Assembly (NCBI GenBank): GCA_021555075.1
Contig: JAKGBX010000002.1
Coordinates: 367,001-431,000, forward strand
Reading direction: 5' to 3'
Source of the DNA: Rhodobacteraceae bacterium LMO-JJ12
GTDB lineage: Bacteria; Pseudomonadota; Alphaproteobacteria; Rhodobacterales; Rhodobacteraceae
Length of the DNA stretch: 64,000 nucleotides
The position numbers and the translations under genes were made by a program. The notes under the pieces were generated by a model. That model was not told the origin of the DNA. It made no database searches and was given only the letters and a program-made list of their open reading frames with translations. Positions within the stretch are counted from its first letter, which is position 1; each line of letters opens with the position of its first letter. Shown here one piece after another: positions 44,934-52,492 of the stretch.

Positions 44934-45551
44934 TCAGGAGCCGAAGGCGACCGTGATCCCGAAATTGTAGATAGGTTTCGCGCTTTCGGACAGTTCGATC
45001 AGGACACCGGCCGATACATTCTCGGTGATGCCATACGAAATACCGGCCTCGCCATAGATGTCGGTGCCATCGTGGCCGACAAGGGCTTCGCCCGTGAAGC
45101 TTTTGCCCAGGCCGAACTCGGCACCAAGGCTGACATCGGTAGATTTGGCGGTGAGGTCACGGACAACTTCCAGCGTGCCGCCAACATCACCCGTGATCGG
45201 GAAATCAAGGGCCAGAGCCACCTCCTGCGAACTGAAACCGCTATCGTCGAGATAGATACGCGAATAGGAGGCGGTCAGGGCGGTATCGGTGCCGATATCG
45301 AAGGAATAGCCTAGGGTCAGGGTGATCTCGGCATTGTCGGCCGGATCCTGGTAGAGCGTTTCAAGTTCGGCGCCAACGAAGGCTCCGCCGTAGGAGAGTT
45401 CGACTATCATGATGCCGGTTGTTTCAGCCGTCCCGCCAGACGAGGATGCGACGTTGATGCCGGCTTCGCCAGACCATTCAAGTTCATTGGCCGACGCTGC
45501 CGCAGGTAGACCCAGTGCTATGACGCCTGCGAGCAGGATGTGCTTGTTCAT
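44934..45551 (-). CDS. Outer-membrane beta-barrel protein (porin-like)
   Basis: The 205-aa protein starts at MNKHILLAGV (45551) with a signal peptide cleaved after AAASA. The mature part alternates polar and aromatic/hydrophobic residues in short strands (NITLTLGYSFDIG-like, TALTASYSRIYLDD, VSLGAEFGLGKSF, DIYGEAGISYGI) and ends with an aromatic-containing IYNFGITVAFGS strand, as expected for an eight- to ten-strand barrel. No specific substrate can be assigned. It is distinct from classical Rhodobacter porins by its small size. Confidence 0.72.
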   Translation of the reverse strand: MNKHILLAGVIALGLPAAASANELEWSGEAGINVASSSGGTAETTGIMIVELSYGGAFVGAELETLYQDPADNAEITLTLGYSFDIGTDTALTASYSRIYLDDSGFSSQEVALALDFPITGDVGGTLEVVRDLTAKSTDVSLGAEFGLGKSFTGEALVGHDGTDIYGEAGISYGITENVSAGVLIELSESAKPIYNFGITVAFGS

Positions 45552-45710
45552 TTTGTATTTCCTTTTGAGTGTTTGTCCCAAAGGGGCGTCTGGCTTGCCG
45601 CGCGCCAAGGGAAGGGTGTGCTGTGCAATTCAGCGTTTTGTATGCAGCAGTTGGAGTTGCTGCATATTTCGATCGGGTGGGCGCGATCTGGCGTTGTTTC
45701 GGCCCCCCGT

Positions 45711-45878
45711 TCATTTCGTAAGGATCAGTTTGCCCGCGCGGGTGATGCGTAGGGTGTAGAGTTGATCGCCAAGGCGGATCTGAACGGCCTGGTGGCCTTT
45801 CAACAGCTCTTGTGCGTCAAGTTCAGGGGCGACGGCTTTAATTGGCGAGGCTGCATCCACCGGCTTTTTTTGCGTCAT
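45711..45878 (-). CDS. hemP: Hemin uptake protein HemP
   Basis: The 55-aa protein ends with the HemP signature IRLGDQLYTLRITRAGKLILTK (first residues of which are near 34). I start at MTQKKPVDA (45878), which overlaps the stop of the upstream 55-aa gene by 4 bases (ATGA). HemP-type proteins are iron-regulated and act in haem uptake, partly as regulators. A TGA-N9-TCA iron box lies upstream of the two-gene unit. Confidence 0.82.
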   Translation of the reverse strand: MTQKKPVDAASPIKAVAPELDAQELLKGHQAVQIRLGDQLYTLRITRAGKLILTK

Positions 45879-46042
45879 ACCAACCGGCCTCTCGTAAAGG
45901 TCAGGCGGTCGATCAACCATTCGCCGTCAGGCATCCGGAAGAGTGTTTCAAGCGGCACGCCATCCCGGGCCAGTACGAGCAAGTCGTCAACCGGCCTCTT
46001 CTCAATGGCGCGATTAGTGTTTTCAGTATGGTCAATGTGCAT
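45875..46042 (-). CDS. Small protein preceding hemP
   Basis: A 55-codon gene (MHIDHTENTNRAIEKRPVDD...) ends in RMPDGEWLIDRLTFTRGRLV. I do not recognise the family. The tight overlap with hemP, its position next to the iron box and its protein-like composition support a real gene; the start at 46042 is the last plausible ATG before the conserved-looking part, and the frame stays open to 46138. Probably iron regulated. Confidence 0.5.
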   Translation of the reverse strand: MHIDHTENTNRAIEKRPVDDLLVLARDGVPLETLFRMPDGEWLIDRLTFTRGRLV

Positions 46043-46122
46043 TTTGCGGCTCCGACAATGTGTCACGGGCTTCCCCAAAATGCAGCTCGGGGTGGCTGGT
46101 GTTCGGGCGTTTCTGATAAAAT

Positions 46123-46137
46123 TGATCGGAATTGTCA
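46123..46137. promoter_or_regulatory. Iron-Rhodo-box-like site
   Basis: TGA-N9-TCA within the symmetric TTGATCGGAATTGTCAA, between the divergent hemP unit and the imelysin operon. This is the consensus described for iron control (RirA/IscR type) in Rhodobacteraceae. Confidence 0.5.
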
Positions 46138-46233
46138 ATCCGATAAGTTTTGTCAGGAATATTTACCTGATGAAATAACTCAGATACCTGTGAGATAGTT
46201 TCACGAATCAATTCAAAAAGGACACTAGTCGCA

Positions 46234-47487
46234 ATGACCCTGAAAATAGCACTCCCTCTGACCCTGCTTTTTGCCTTCCCGGCAGCTGGCGCAAGCGCCG
46301 CAGACCCCGGGGCGATTCTGAAGAACTATTCCGACATTGCTCATGCGGGATACGAGGACAGCCTGACTCTTGCCAAATCGCTTCGTGGTGCTGTTCAGGA
46401 TTTGGTTGATGCACCATCGGACGCGACGTTGACCGCCGCCAAGCAGGCCTGGCTTGCCGCCCGCGTGCCCTATCAGCAGACAGAAGCGTTCCGCTTTGGC
46501 AACCCAACCGTCGATGAGTGGGAAGGCAAGGTCAACGCTTGGCCGCTGGATGAGGGTCTGATCGACTATATCGAAGGAGATGCGGGTGTTAACGAGGAGA
46601 ATCCGTTCTCGACCGCCAACGTGATTGCCAACGCCAGCTTTGAAGTGGCGGGCCAGACCATTGATGCGTCCAACATCACGCCCGAGTTGATCGAGAGCCT
46701 GCATGAAATTGACGGGATCGAGGCCAATGTTGCCAGCGGCTATCACGCCATCGAATTCCTGCTCTGGGGTCAGGACCTCAACGGCACCGATCATGGCGCA
46801 GGTATGCGCCCCGCCAGCGATTTTGATACCGCCAACTGCACCAATGACAATTGTGATCGTCGCGCCGACTATCTTGTAGCGGCGACCGATCTGCTGATTT
46901 CGGATCTGGAGGACGCGGTGGCCAACTGGTCGGCAGACGGGCAGGGCCGTGCCGACGTGACCGCAGACGAGGCCAAGGGGCTTGTGATGGCTTTCACCGG
47001 TCTGGGGTCGCTGTCATATGGCGAACAGGCGGGCGAGCGCATGAAACTTGGCCTGATGCTGCATGACCCGGAAGAGGAGCACGACTGCTTCTCGGACAAC
47101 ACCCACAACTCGCATTACTATGACGGGCTGGGCGTGCGGAATGTCTATACCGGCACCTATGTTCGAGTTGATGGATCGGTGGTTTCAGGCCCCTCGCTGC
47201 ATGATCTTGTGACAGAGCGCGACGAGTCGGTGGCCAACGCATTGATGAGTGATCTGAACACTACGATGATGGCGCTGGGTGCGATCCGCGACGTGGCCGA
47301 GGCGGGGACGTCCTATGATCAGATGCTGGCGCCCGGTGCGGCAGGTGGTGCTCTTATTCAGGCCGGGATTGACGGGTTGGTGGCGCAGACCCGCAATATC
47401 GAACGCGCCGTGGCGCTGGTTGGCCTTGACGGCGTGACCGTTGAGGGGTCTGACAGTCTTGATAACCCGAACGCCGTGTTCGAATGA
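46234..47487 (+). CDS. Imelysin-family iron-regulated protein (IrpA-like)
   Basis: The 417-aa periplasmic protein has a signal peptide ending GASA-A and two imelysin-type repeats. The conserved GxHxxE is present as SGYHAIEFLLWGQD (about 168-180), along with YQQTEAFRFGNP. Imelysins (M75) bind iron rather than act as peptidases. AAAGGA precedes the start. It leads an operon with a DUF1111 dihaem protein, a second imelysin and a DUF1513 protein, a set known from iron-responsive IrpA-type loci. Confidence 0.9.
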   Translation: MTLKIALPLTLLFAFPAAGASAADPGAILKNYSDIAHAGYEDSLTLAKSLRGAVQDLVDAPSDATLTAAKQAWLAARVPYQQTEAFRFGNPTVDEWEGKVNAWPLDEGLIDYIEGDAGVNEENPFSTANVIANASFEVAGQTIDASNITPELIESLHEIDGIEANVASGYHAIEFLLWGQDLNGTDHGAGMRPASDFDTANCTNDNCDRRADYLVAATDLLISDLEDAVANWSADGQGRADVTADEAKGLVMAFTGLGSLSYGEQAGERMKLGLMLHDPEEEHDCFSDNTHNSHYYDGLGVRNVYTGTYVRVDGSVVSGPSLHDLVTERDESVANALMSDLNTTMMALGAIRDVAEAGTSYDQMLAPGAAGGALIQAGIDGLVAQTRNIERAVALVGLDGVTVEGSDSLDNPNAVFE

Positions 47488-47494
47488 GATTGCT

Positions 47495-49048
47495 TTGACT
47501 GCAAGGCTAACAAAATGGGGAGGCATTGTTTTTCTCCTCGCGGTGCTAGCGCTCTGCGCTAGCACTTTGCGTTCTGAGCAGCGCGTTCGGCACTTGGGCG
47601 AACCGCATCTGAGCAACGTGCCACGCAGCACGCAAGAAACGGAGCGGGTTGCCAGTGTGACCGCGCCCGCGCAGGACTTCACAGCCCCCGAGCCCTTCGA
47701 ATTGCGCCCCGCTGGGGCCTCAACCCTGATCGCGCCACCGTCGGCGAAATCCTTCTATTCGCCATCTGCCGGTATCTCGGGTGAGCGTGAACTAGAGTTC
47801 TTCGTCGGGTTGTCTTTGTTCGAAAAGCTCTGGGTTGCCGCTCCGTCGGCGACAGTATCCAGCGACGGGCTGGGCCCGCTTTATAACGCACGGGCCTGCT
47901 CGATCTGTCATCCCGGAAACGGACGCGGCCGCCCGCCGGAGGGGGATGGAGATCGGGTTGGGTCGCTGTTCGTGCGGGCCTCAATCCCGAAGGCGGTTTC
48001 GGACCTGCCGCGCGAAGACTTGGCATTGTTGCCAAACGCACCCGAGCCGATTTACGGGTTCCAGATCCAGGACAAATCGGTGCCGGGCGTCCCAGCCGAG
48101 GGACGGTTGCACGTGACCTACGAGAGCGTTCCGGTGACCTTGGGCGATGGTAGCGTGGTCGATCTGCGCAAGCCGACGTATGATGTGGCCGCGCTTGGCT
48201 ACGCAGCCTTGCACCCCGAGGCGGAGCTTTCCCCGCGAATCGCACCACAGATGATCGGGCTGGGGCTTCTCGAAGCGATTCCCGAGGCTGACATTCTGGC
48301 CCATGCCGACCCGGAAGACGCCGATGGCGATGGTATTTCCGGGCGTCCCAATGTGGTCTGGTCAGGGTTTTACGGCCAGTGGATGACGGGGCGGTTCGGG
48401 CTCAAGGCGGGGGCGCCAACGGTGCGGGCGATGTCGATGGAGGCGCTCAATTCCGATATTGGGCTTTCGAACCCCTATCGCACCGCCGCCACCGGTGATT
48501 GCACCGCGTTGCAAACCGAATGCATGGCCGCCCCCGATGGCAACACCCCGGCGCAGGAGAACCTTGAAGCGTCCACCGTGGTGATGGACCTGCTCACCCA
48601 TTTTGCTCGCAACGTCGCGCCGCCACAGCGGCGCAATTTTGCGGCTCCAGAAGTGTTGAAAGGCAAGGCATTGTTCTACAATGCGGGCTGTGCGGACTGC
48701 CATATGCCGAAATTTGTCACCCACCGGCTGGAAGATCGCCCCGAGCAGAGTTTTCAACTGATTTGGCCCTATTCTGATCTCTTGTTGCATGACATGGGCG
48801 AAGGCTTGGCCGATAATCGGCCCGAATGGCAGGCGACGGGGCGCGAATGGCGAACCGCGCCGCTGTGGGGAATCGGGTTGACGGCAGAGGTCAGCGGGCA
48901 CACAAACTTCCTGCATGACGGGCGGGCGAGATCTCTTCTCGAGGCCATCCTTTGGCACGGTGGCGAAGCCGAGAATGCTCGTGAAACCGTCCGCATGATG
49001 GACAAATCCGAGCGCGAAGCGCTCATCGCATTTCTGGAGTCGCTGTGA
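47495..49048 (+). CDS. DUF1111 dihaem oxidoreductase-like protein
   Basis: The protein of about 518 aa has an N-terminal membrane/signal helix (GGIVFLLAVLALCAST) and two haem motifs, CSICH (near residue 140) and CADCH (near 400), with the DUF1111 context GLGPLYNARACSICH and GWEx-like LGIGLTAEVSGHTNFLHDGRAR. No ATG fits before the helix; a TTG at 47495 is my best start, and a GTG at 47441 inside the imelysin gene is the alternative. It starts 7 bases after the imelysin stop and ends one base before the second imelysin gene. Likely a periplasmic electron-transfer or iron-redox partner. Confidence 0.82.
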   Translation: MTARLTKWGGIVFLLAVLALCASTLRSEQRVRHLGEPHLSNVPRSTQETERVASVTAPAQDFTAPEPFELRPAGASTLIAPPSAKSFYSPSAGISGERELEFFVGLSLFEKLWVAAPSATVSSDGLGPLYNARACSICHPGNGRGRPPEGDGDRVGSLFVRASIPKAVSDLPREDLALLPNAPEPIYGFQIQDKSVPGVPAEGRLHVTYESVPVTLGDGSVVDLRKPTYDVAALGYAALHPEAELSPRIAPQMIGLGLLEAIPEADILAHADPEDADGDGISGRPNVVWSGFYGQWMTGRFGLKAGAPTVRAMSMEALNSDIGLSNPYRTAATGDCTALQTECMAAPDGNTPAQENLEASTVVMDLLTHFARNVAPPQRRNFAAPEVLKGKALFYNAGCADCHMPKFVTHRLEDRPEQSFQLIWPYSDLLLHDMGEGLADNRPEWQATGREWRTAPLWGIGLTAEVSGHTNFLHDGRARSLLEAILWHGGEAENARETVRMMDKSEREALIAFLESL

Positions 49049-49049
49049 G

Positions 49050-50078
49050 ATGTTGCATCGTTTGGTCTCTGCTCTGACCGGAATTTTCCTATTGGCAATG
49101 CCGGCTCAATCCCAGGTCGTCGAGATTGACCACGTCGCTTTGCGGGATCGGTCTTTGAGTGTGCTCGAGAATCAGTTTGGCGAGTTTCGCGTTGCGGCCG
49201 CAGGAATGGCTGATGCGTCTAGGGATTACTGTGCGAAGGTGATTGATCGCGCGGCTTATGACGAAGTATTCCGAGCAACTTGGCTGGCCTGGGCGCCGCT
49301 GGATGCTTACCAGTTCGGACCCATCGTGCAACGCGGTGCGGTTCTGTCGGTGGGGTTTTGGCCGGACAAGAAGGACTATGTCGGTCGTGGGTTGAAGCAG
49401 CTTCTGTCCGAAAGCGCCGAGGCGCTGGCAGACCCGGAAACTATTGCCCGGCATTCCGCCGCAGTGCAGGGTCTGCCTGCAATTGAACGCCTGCTGTTTG
49501 ACGAGATGCCGTCCTGCCCTGCGATTGTCGGCATTTCGGCCCATGTGGCGATGACGGCGGACGCGCTTTATGCCGACTGGTTTGATGCGGACGGCTGGTC
49601 CGATCTGGCGCGCGGTGCGGGGCCGGAGAATCCGGTCTATCTGTCGGATGCCGAGTTCACCAAGGTGCTGTTTACCGCCATTGATTTTGAGCTGACCCGG
49701 ATCGCCGATACACGGCTGGGCCGTCCGCTTGGCACATTCGATGCCCCGCGCCCCAGCCAAGCTGAAGCCTGGCAGGCGGGGCTGAGCCTTGCCATCATCG
49801 ATGCTCAACTGGCCGGGATTGCCGAGTTGCTGAAGCTGGGGTTCGCCGAGGCGGTTGATGAGTCGGGTCGCTTGGAAGTGCTGAACGCGATCAAGAAGGC
49901 GCGGGCGCGGATCGGCGATATTGGCGCGCCGTTGGACAAGGCCGTGGCAAAGCCGATGACACGTATCCGGGTCGAAGGGCTGCAGTCGGAAATGCGCTCG
50001 CTGCACGTGCAATTGGCCGAGATTGTCGGCCCCAGCATGGGGGTCGAGACCGGTTTTTCCGCTGCCGACGGGGACTAG
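49050..50078 (+). CDS. Second imelysin-family protein
   Basis: The 342-aa exported protein has a signal peptide (MLHRLVSALTGIFLLAMPAQS). The imelysin repeats are recognised by FRATWLAWAPLDAYQFGPI and by the GxxxxE-type QGLPAIERLLFDE, in which the His of GxHxxE is replaced by Pro. It may differ in metal binding from the first imelysin. One base separates it from the DUF1111 gene; two bases precede the DUF1513 gene. Confidence 0.87.
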   Translation: MLHRLVSALTGIFLLAMPAQSQVVEIDHVALRDRSLSVLENQFGEFRVAAAGMADASRDYCAKVIDRAAYDEVFRATWLAWAPLDAYQFGPIVQRGAVLSVGFWPDKKDYVGRGLKQLLSESAEALADPETIARHSAAVQGLPAIERLLFDEMPSCPAIVGISAHVAMTADALYADWFDADGWSDLARGAGPENPVYLSDAEFTKVLFTAIDFELTRIADTRLGRPLGTFDAPRPSQAEAWQAGLSLAIIDAQLAGIAELLKLGFAEAVDESGRLEVLNAIKKARARIGDIGAPLDKAVAKPMTRIRVEGLQSEMRSLHVQLAEIVGPSMGVETGFSAADGD

Positions 50079-50080
50079 CC

Positions 50081-51148
50081 ATGCGTCGCCGCAGCTTTCT
50101 TTTGGGGGTCAGTGCCGGGATCGCTGCGCATGCGTCTCCGGTCTGGGCCGATTTTGGCGAGACTCTGTATCTGAGCGCGGCAAACCAGCCTGACAAGTCG
50201 ACCTGGCTGGCGGGGTTGTCTCTGTCCGGTGCCGTGCGGTTTGCCCTGCCGATCCCGGGACGCGGGCACGCCGCCGCCGTGCATCCCGAGCGCGCCGTGG
50301 CCGTTGCATTTGCCCGTCGTCCGGGTGATTTCGCCTTGATCCTCGATTGTGCCAGCGGGCAGGAACTCGCCCGGCTGACAACACCCGAAGGCGCGCATTT
50401 CTACGGTCACGGCGCCTTTACGGCTGATGGGAGTTATCTGCTGACCACGGAAAATGCCTATGACATCCCTGATGGTCGGATCGGGGTGTGGGATGCGGCA
50501 AACGGTTATGTCCGTGTGGGTGATTTTGCCAGTGGTGGTATTGGTCCCCATGAGATCATACGCTTGGGAAATGGTGATTTCGCGGTGGCCAATGGCGGCA
50601 TCCAAACACATCCTGATTTTGCCCGCGCCAAGCTTAACATTCCGAAGATGCAGACCAATCTTAGCTTCGTCTCGGCCACTGGCACGCTGTTGGAAACCCA
50701 GCCGCTTGTCGGGGATATGGTGAAGAACTCGGTTCGCCATATCGACGTGGACGCTGCGGGTCGGATCGTTGCCGCGCTGCAATGGCAGGGGGTGCCAACA
50801 CAAACTGTGCCGCTTGTGGCGCGATTCACTCGTGGCGGTGTGCCCGAGTTGTTGTCACACCCGGCGCAGGCCCGCCTGAAAAACTATGCAGGCTCTATCG
50901 CCGTGTCGCCCGATGGCAGTGAGATTGCCGTGACTGGTCCGAAAGGCAATCATGTGATCTTTCTGGATTCTGCGGGGCAGCCGCTTGACGGCGCTGAATT
51001 GCCGGTCGCCAGCGGTGTGGCGCAGACCCGCCGCGGTTTAGTCATCACCTGCAAGGGCGGACTTGCCCTGCGCCAGGACAGCGGTGTTACAACCGTCCCG
51101 GTCACTGGCGGTTGGTCCTGGGATAATCATTTGGTGCGAGTCGGCTAG
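50081..51148 (+). CDS. DUF1513 beta-propeller-like protein, Tat-type signal
   Basis: The 355-aa protein opens with MRRRSFLLGVSAG, a twin-arginine-like signal. The mature part has repeated blades with HGAFT, YLLTTENAYDIPDGRIGVWD, GIGPHEI, and RHIDVDAAGRIVAALQWQG motifs typical of DUF1513. The family closes imelysin operons; function unknown, probably periplasmic iron handling. Last gene of this operon. Confidence 0.88.
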   Translation: MRRRSFLLGVSAGIAAHASPVWADFGETLYLSAANQPDKSTWLAGLSLSGAVRFALPIPGRGHAAAVHPERAVAVAFARRPGDFALILDCASGQELARLTTPEGAHFYGHGAFTADGSYLLTTENAYDIPDGRIGVWDAANGYVRVGDFASGGIGPHEIIRLGNGDFAVANGGIQTHPDFARAKLNIPKMQTNLSFVSATGTLLETQPLVGDMVKNSVRHIDVDAAGRIVAALQWQGVPTQTVPLVARFTRGGVPELLSHPAQARLKNYAGSIAVSPDGSEIAVTGPKGNHVIFLDSAGQPLDGAELPVASGVAQTRRGLVITCKGGLALRQDSGVTTVPVTGGWSWDNHLVRVG

Positions 51149-51160
51149 GGGCAGGGCCGA

Positions 51161-52300
51161 TTAGTCTTCCAAAAGATGCTCGTAGCGCGCATCGGTCAAA
51201 GTTTTCATGAACGCCACCAGCGCATCTATCCGCTGGTCATCAAGCGCCGGGCCGTGGGTCAACTCCTCGACCGACAAGGTGTCGGCGATTTCGGGCATCC
51301 GGAACGGCGCACCGGTTTCCGGGTTGATCCGGCGTTCGGGCGACAAGGTGTTGTACTGGTTGTAGAACAGCACCACGGTGCGCAGATCGGCGAACACGCC
51401 GTTGTGCATATAGGGCCCGGTTACGGCAATGTTGCGCAGGGTGGGCGTGCGAAACTTGCCGCGTTCGCTCATGGCACCCTTTACAGACGGGTTCAGGGCC
51501 AGACCGTCATCATTGGTGCCGATTGCAACGCCGTTCATCTCGCGCAGGCGCAAGTTTTCGGGCACCCCGATATTGTGATAGCTGTAATCGGTGAAGGTTT
51601 CGCGCTGGTCGATCAGGCTTTCGCCGACCTGGTGGCACTGGTTGCAGTTGGTGAATTGTTCGGAAAAGAACAGAAGTCGCCCGAGTTCCTCTTCGTCACT
51701 CAGCTGCACCTCGCCGCGCAGGAAACGATCGTATTTCGAGGTGAAAGGGCTGAACTGTTCGGTGCTTTCAAAAGCGGCAATCGCTTTGGTCATTGCGGCA
51801 TAGGCGCCGTCGGTATCGTCCAGAATGCCCGGGCCAAACAGGGCGGGAAAGGCATGAACATAGGCCGGATCATCCTTCAGTCGGGCCACGACTGAGGCCT
51901 CGTCGGGCATCCCCATCTCGATCGGGTTGAGCGGCGGGCCACCGGCCTGGTCAGCCAGAGTCGCGGCGCGCCCGTCGTGGAACTGTCCACCGAACCATTG
52001 TCCATCTTCGTCGTTGTGGAATTCAGGTATCAGGGCCGCATACATTGCCGTTGGCGCGTTGCGATCCCCAAGCGATACCCCGTCGTCGCCGGGCGAGGCC
52101 ATCCCGCGCGGGTCTGCAAAGGCATGTTCCGGATCATGGCACGATGCACAGGATTGGGTCCGGTTAGCGGACAAATTGGTGTCGAAGAACAACTGTTCGC
52201 CAAGCTCTTCTAGAGTTGTCGGCAACCCGCTTTCAGCGTGAGCCAAAAAGCCAAGGCAAGCTAGAATGGCCAGTGAGAATGGCAGGCTCCTAGTGAACAT
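51161..52300 (-). CDS. MauG/CcpA-type dihaem cytochrome c peroxidase
   Basis: The 379-aa periplasmic enzyme has a signal peptide (cleaved near AHA-ES) and two CxxCH haem sites: CASCHDPEHAFAD (about 52) and CNQCHQVGE (about 217). Further family motifs are the PTAMYAAL-region, GQFHDGRA and APFRMPEI. Such enzymes reduce hydrogen peroxide or oxidise protein residues. Length is typical. It ends 12 bases from the convergent DUF1513 gene and diverges from the multihaem gene across an FNR-like box. Confidence 0.9.
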   Translation of the reverse strand: MFTRSLPFSLAILACLGFLAHAESGLPTTLEELGEQLFFDTNLSANRTQSCASCHDPEHAFADPRGMASPGDDGVSLGDRNAPTAMYAALIPEFHNDEDGQWFGGQFHDGRAATLADQAGGPPLNPIEMGMPDEASVVARLKDDPAYVHAFPALFGPGILDDTDGAYAAMTKAIAAFESTEQFSPFTSKYDRFLRGEVQLSDEEELGRLLFFSEQFTNCNQCHQVGESLIDQRETFTDYSYHNIGVPENLRLREMNGVAIGTNDDGLALNPSVKGAMSERGKFRTPTLRNIAVTGPYMHNGVFADLRTVVLFYNQYNTLSPERRINPETGAPFRMPEIADTLSVEELTHGPALDDQRIDALVAFMKTLTDARYEHLLED

Positions 52301-52353
52301 CAGTTTCTCCGCAAATAGTCGAGTTATTTTGTCAGAATGCCTGAGTTAGAGTA

Positions 52354-52367
52354 TTGATCCAAGTCAA
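52354..52367. promoter_or_regulatory. FNR/FnrL-like box between divergent cytochrome genes
   Basis: TTGAT-CCAA-GTCAA matches TTGAT-N4-ATCAA at nine of ten positions. It lies 54 bases upstream of the peroxidase start and 126 upstream of the multihaem gene. Oxygen control of both is plausible. Confidence 0.4.
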
Positions 52368-52492
52368 TTGAATGCTGATGCACATCGGCGGCCCTGAAGC
52401 TGCTTGATCAGGCGCTCCTTGACATAAGCCAGTACCTGACTGAAAGGCTAAGTTTAAGAGGACTCAAGCTGCACCGCAACGTCTAGTATGGA

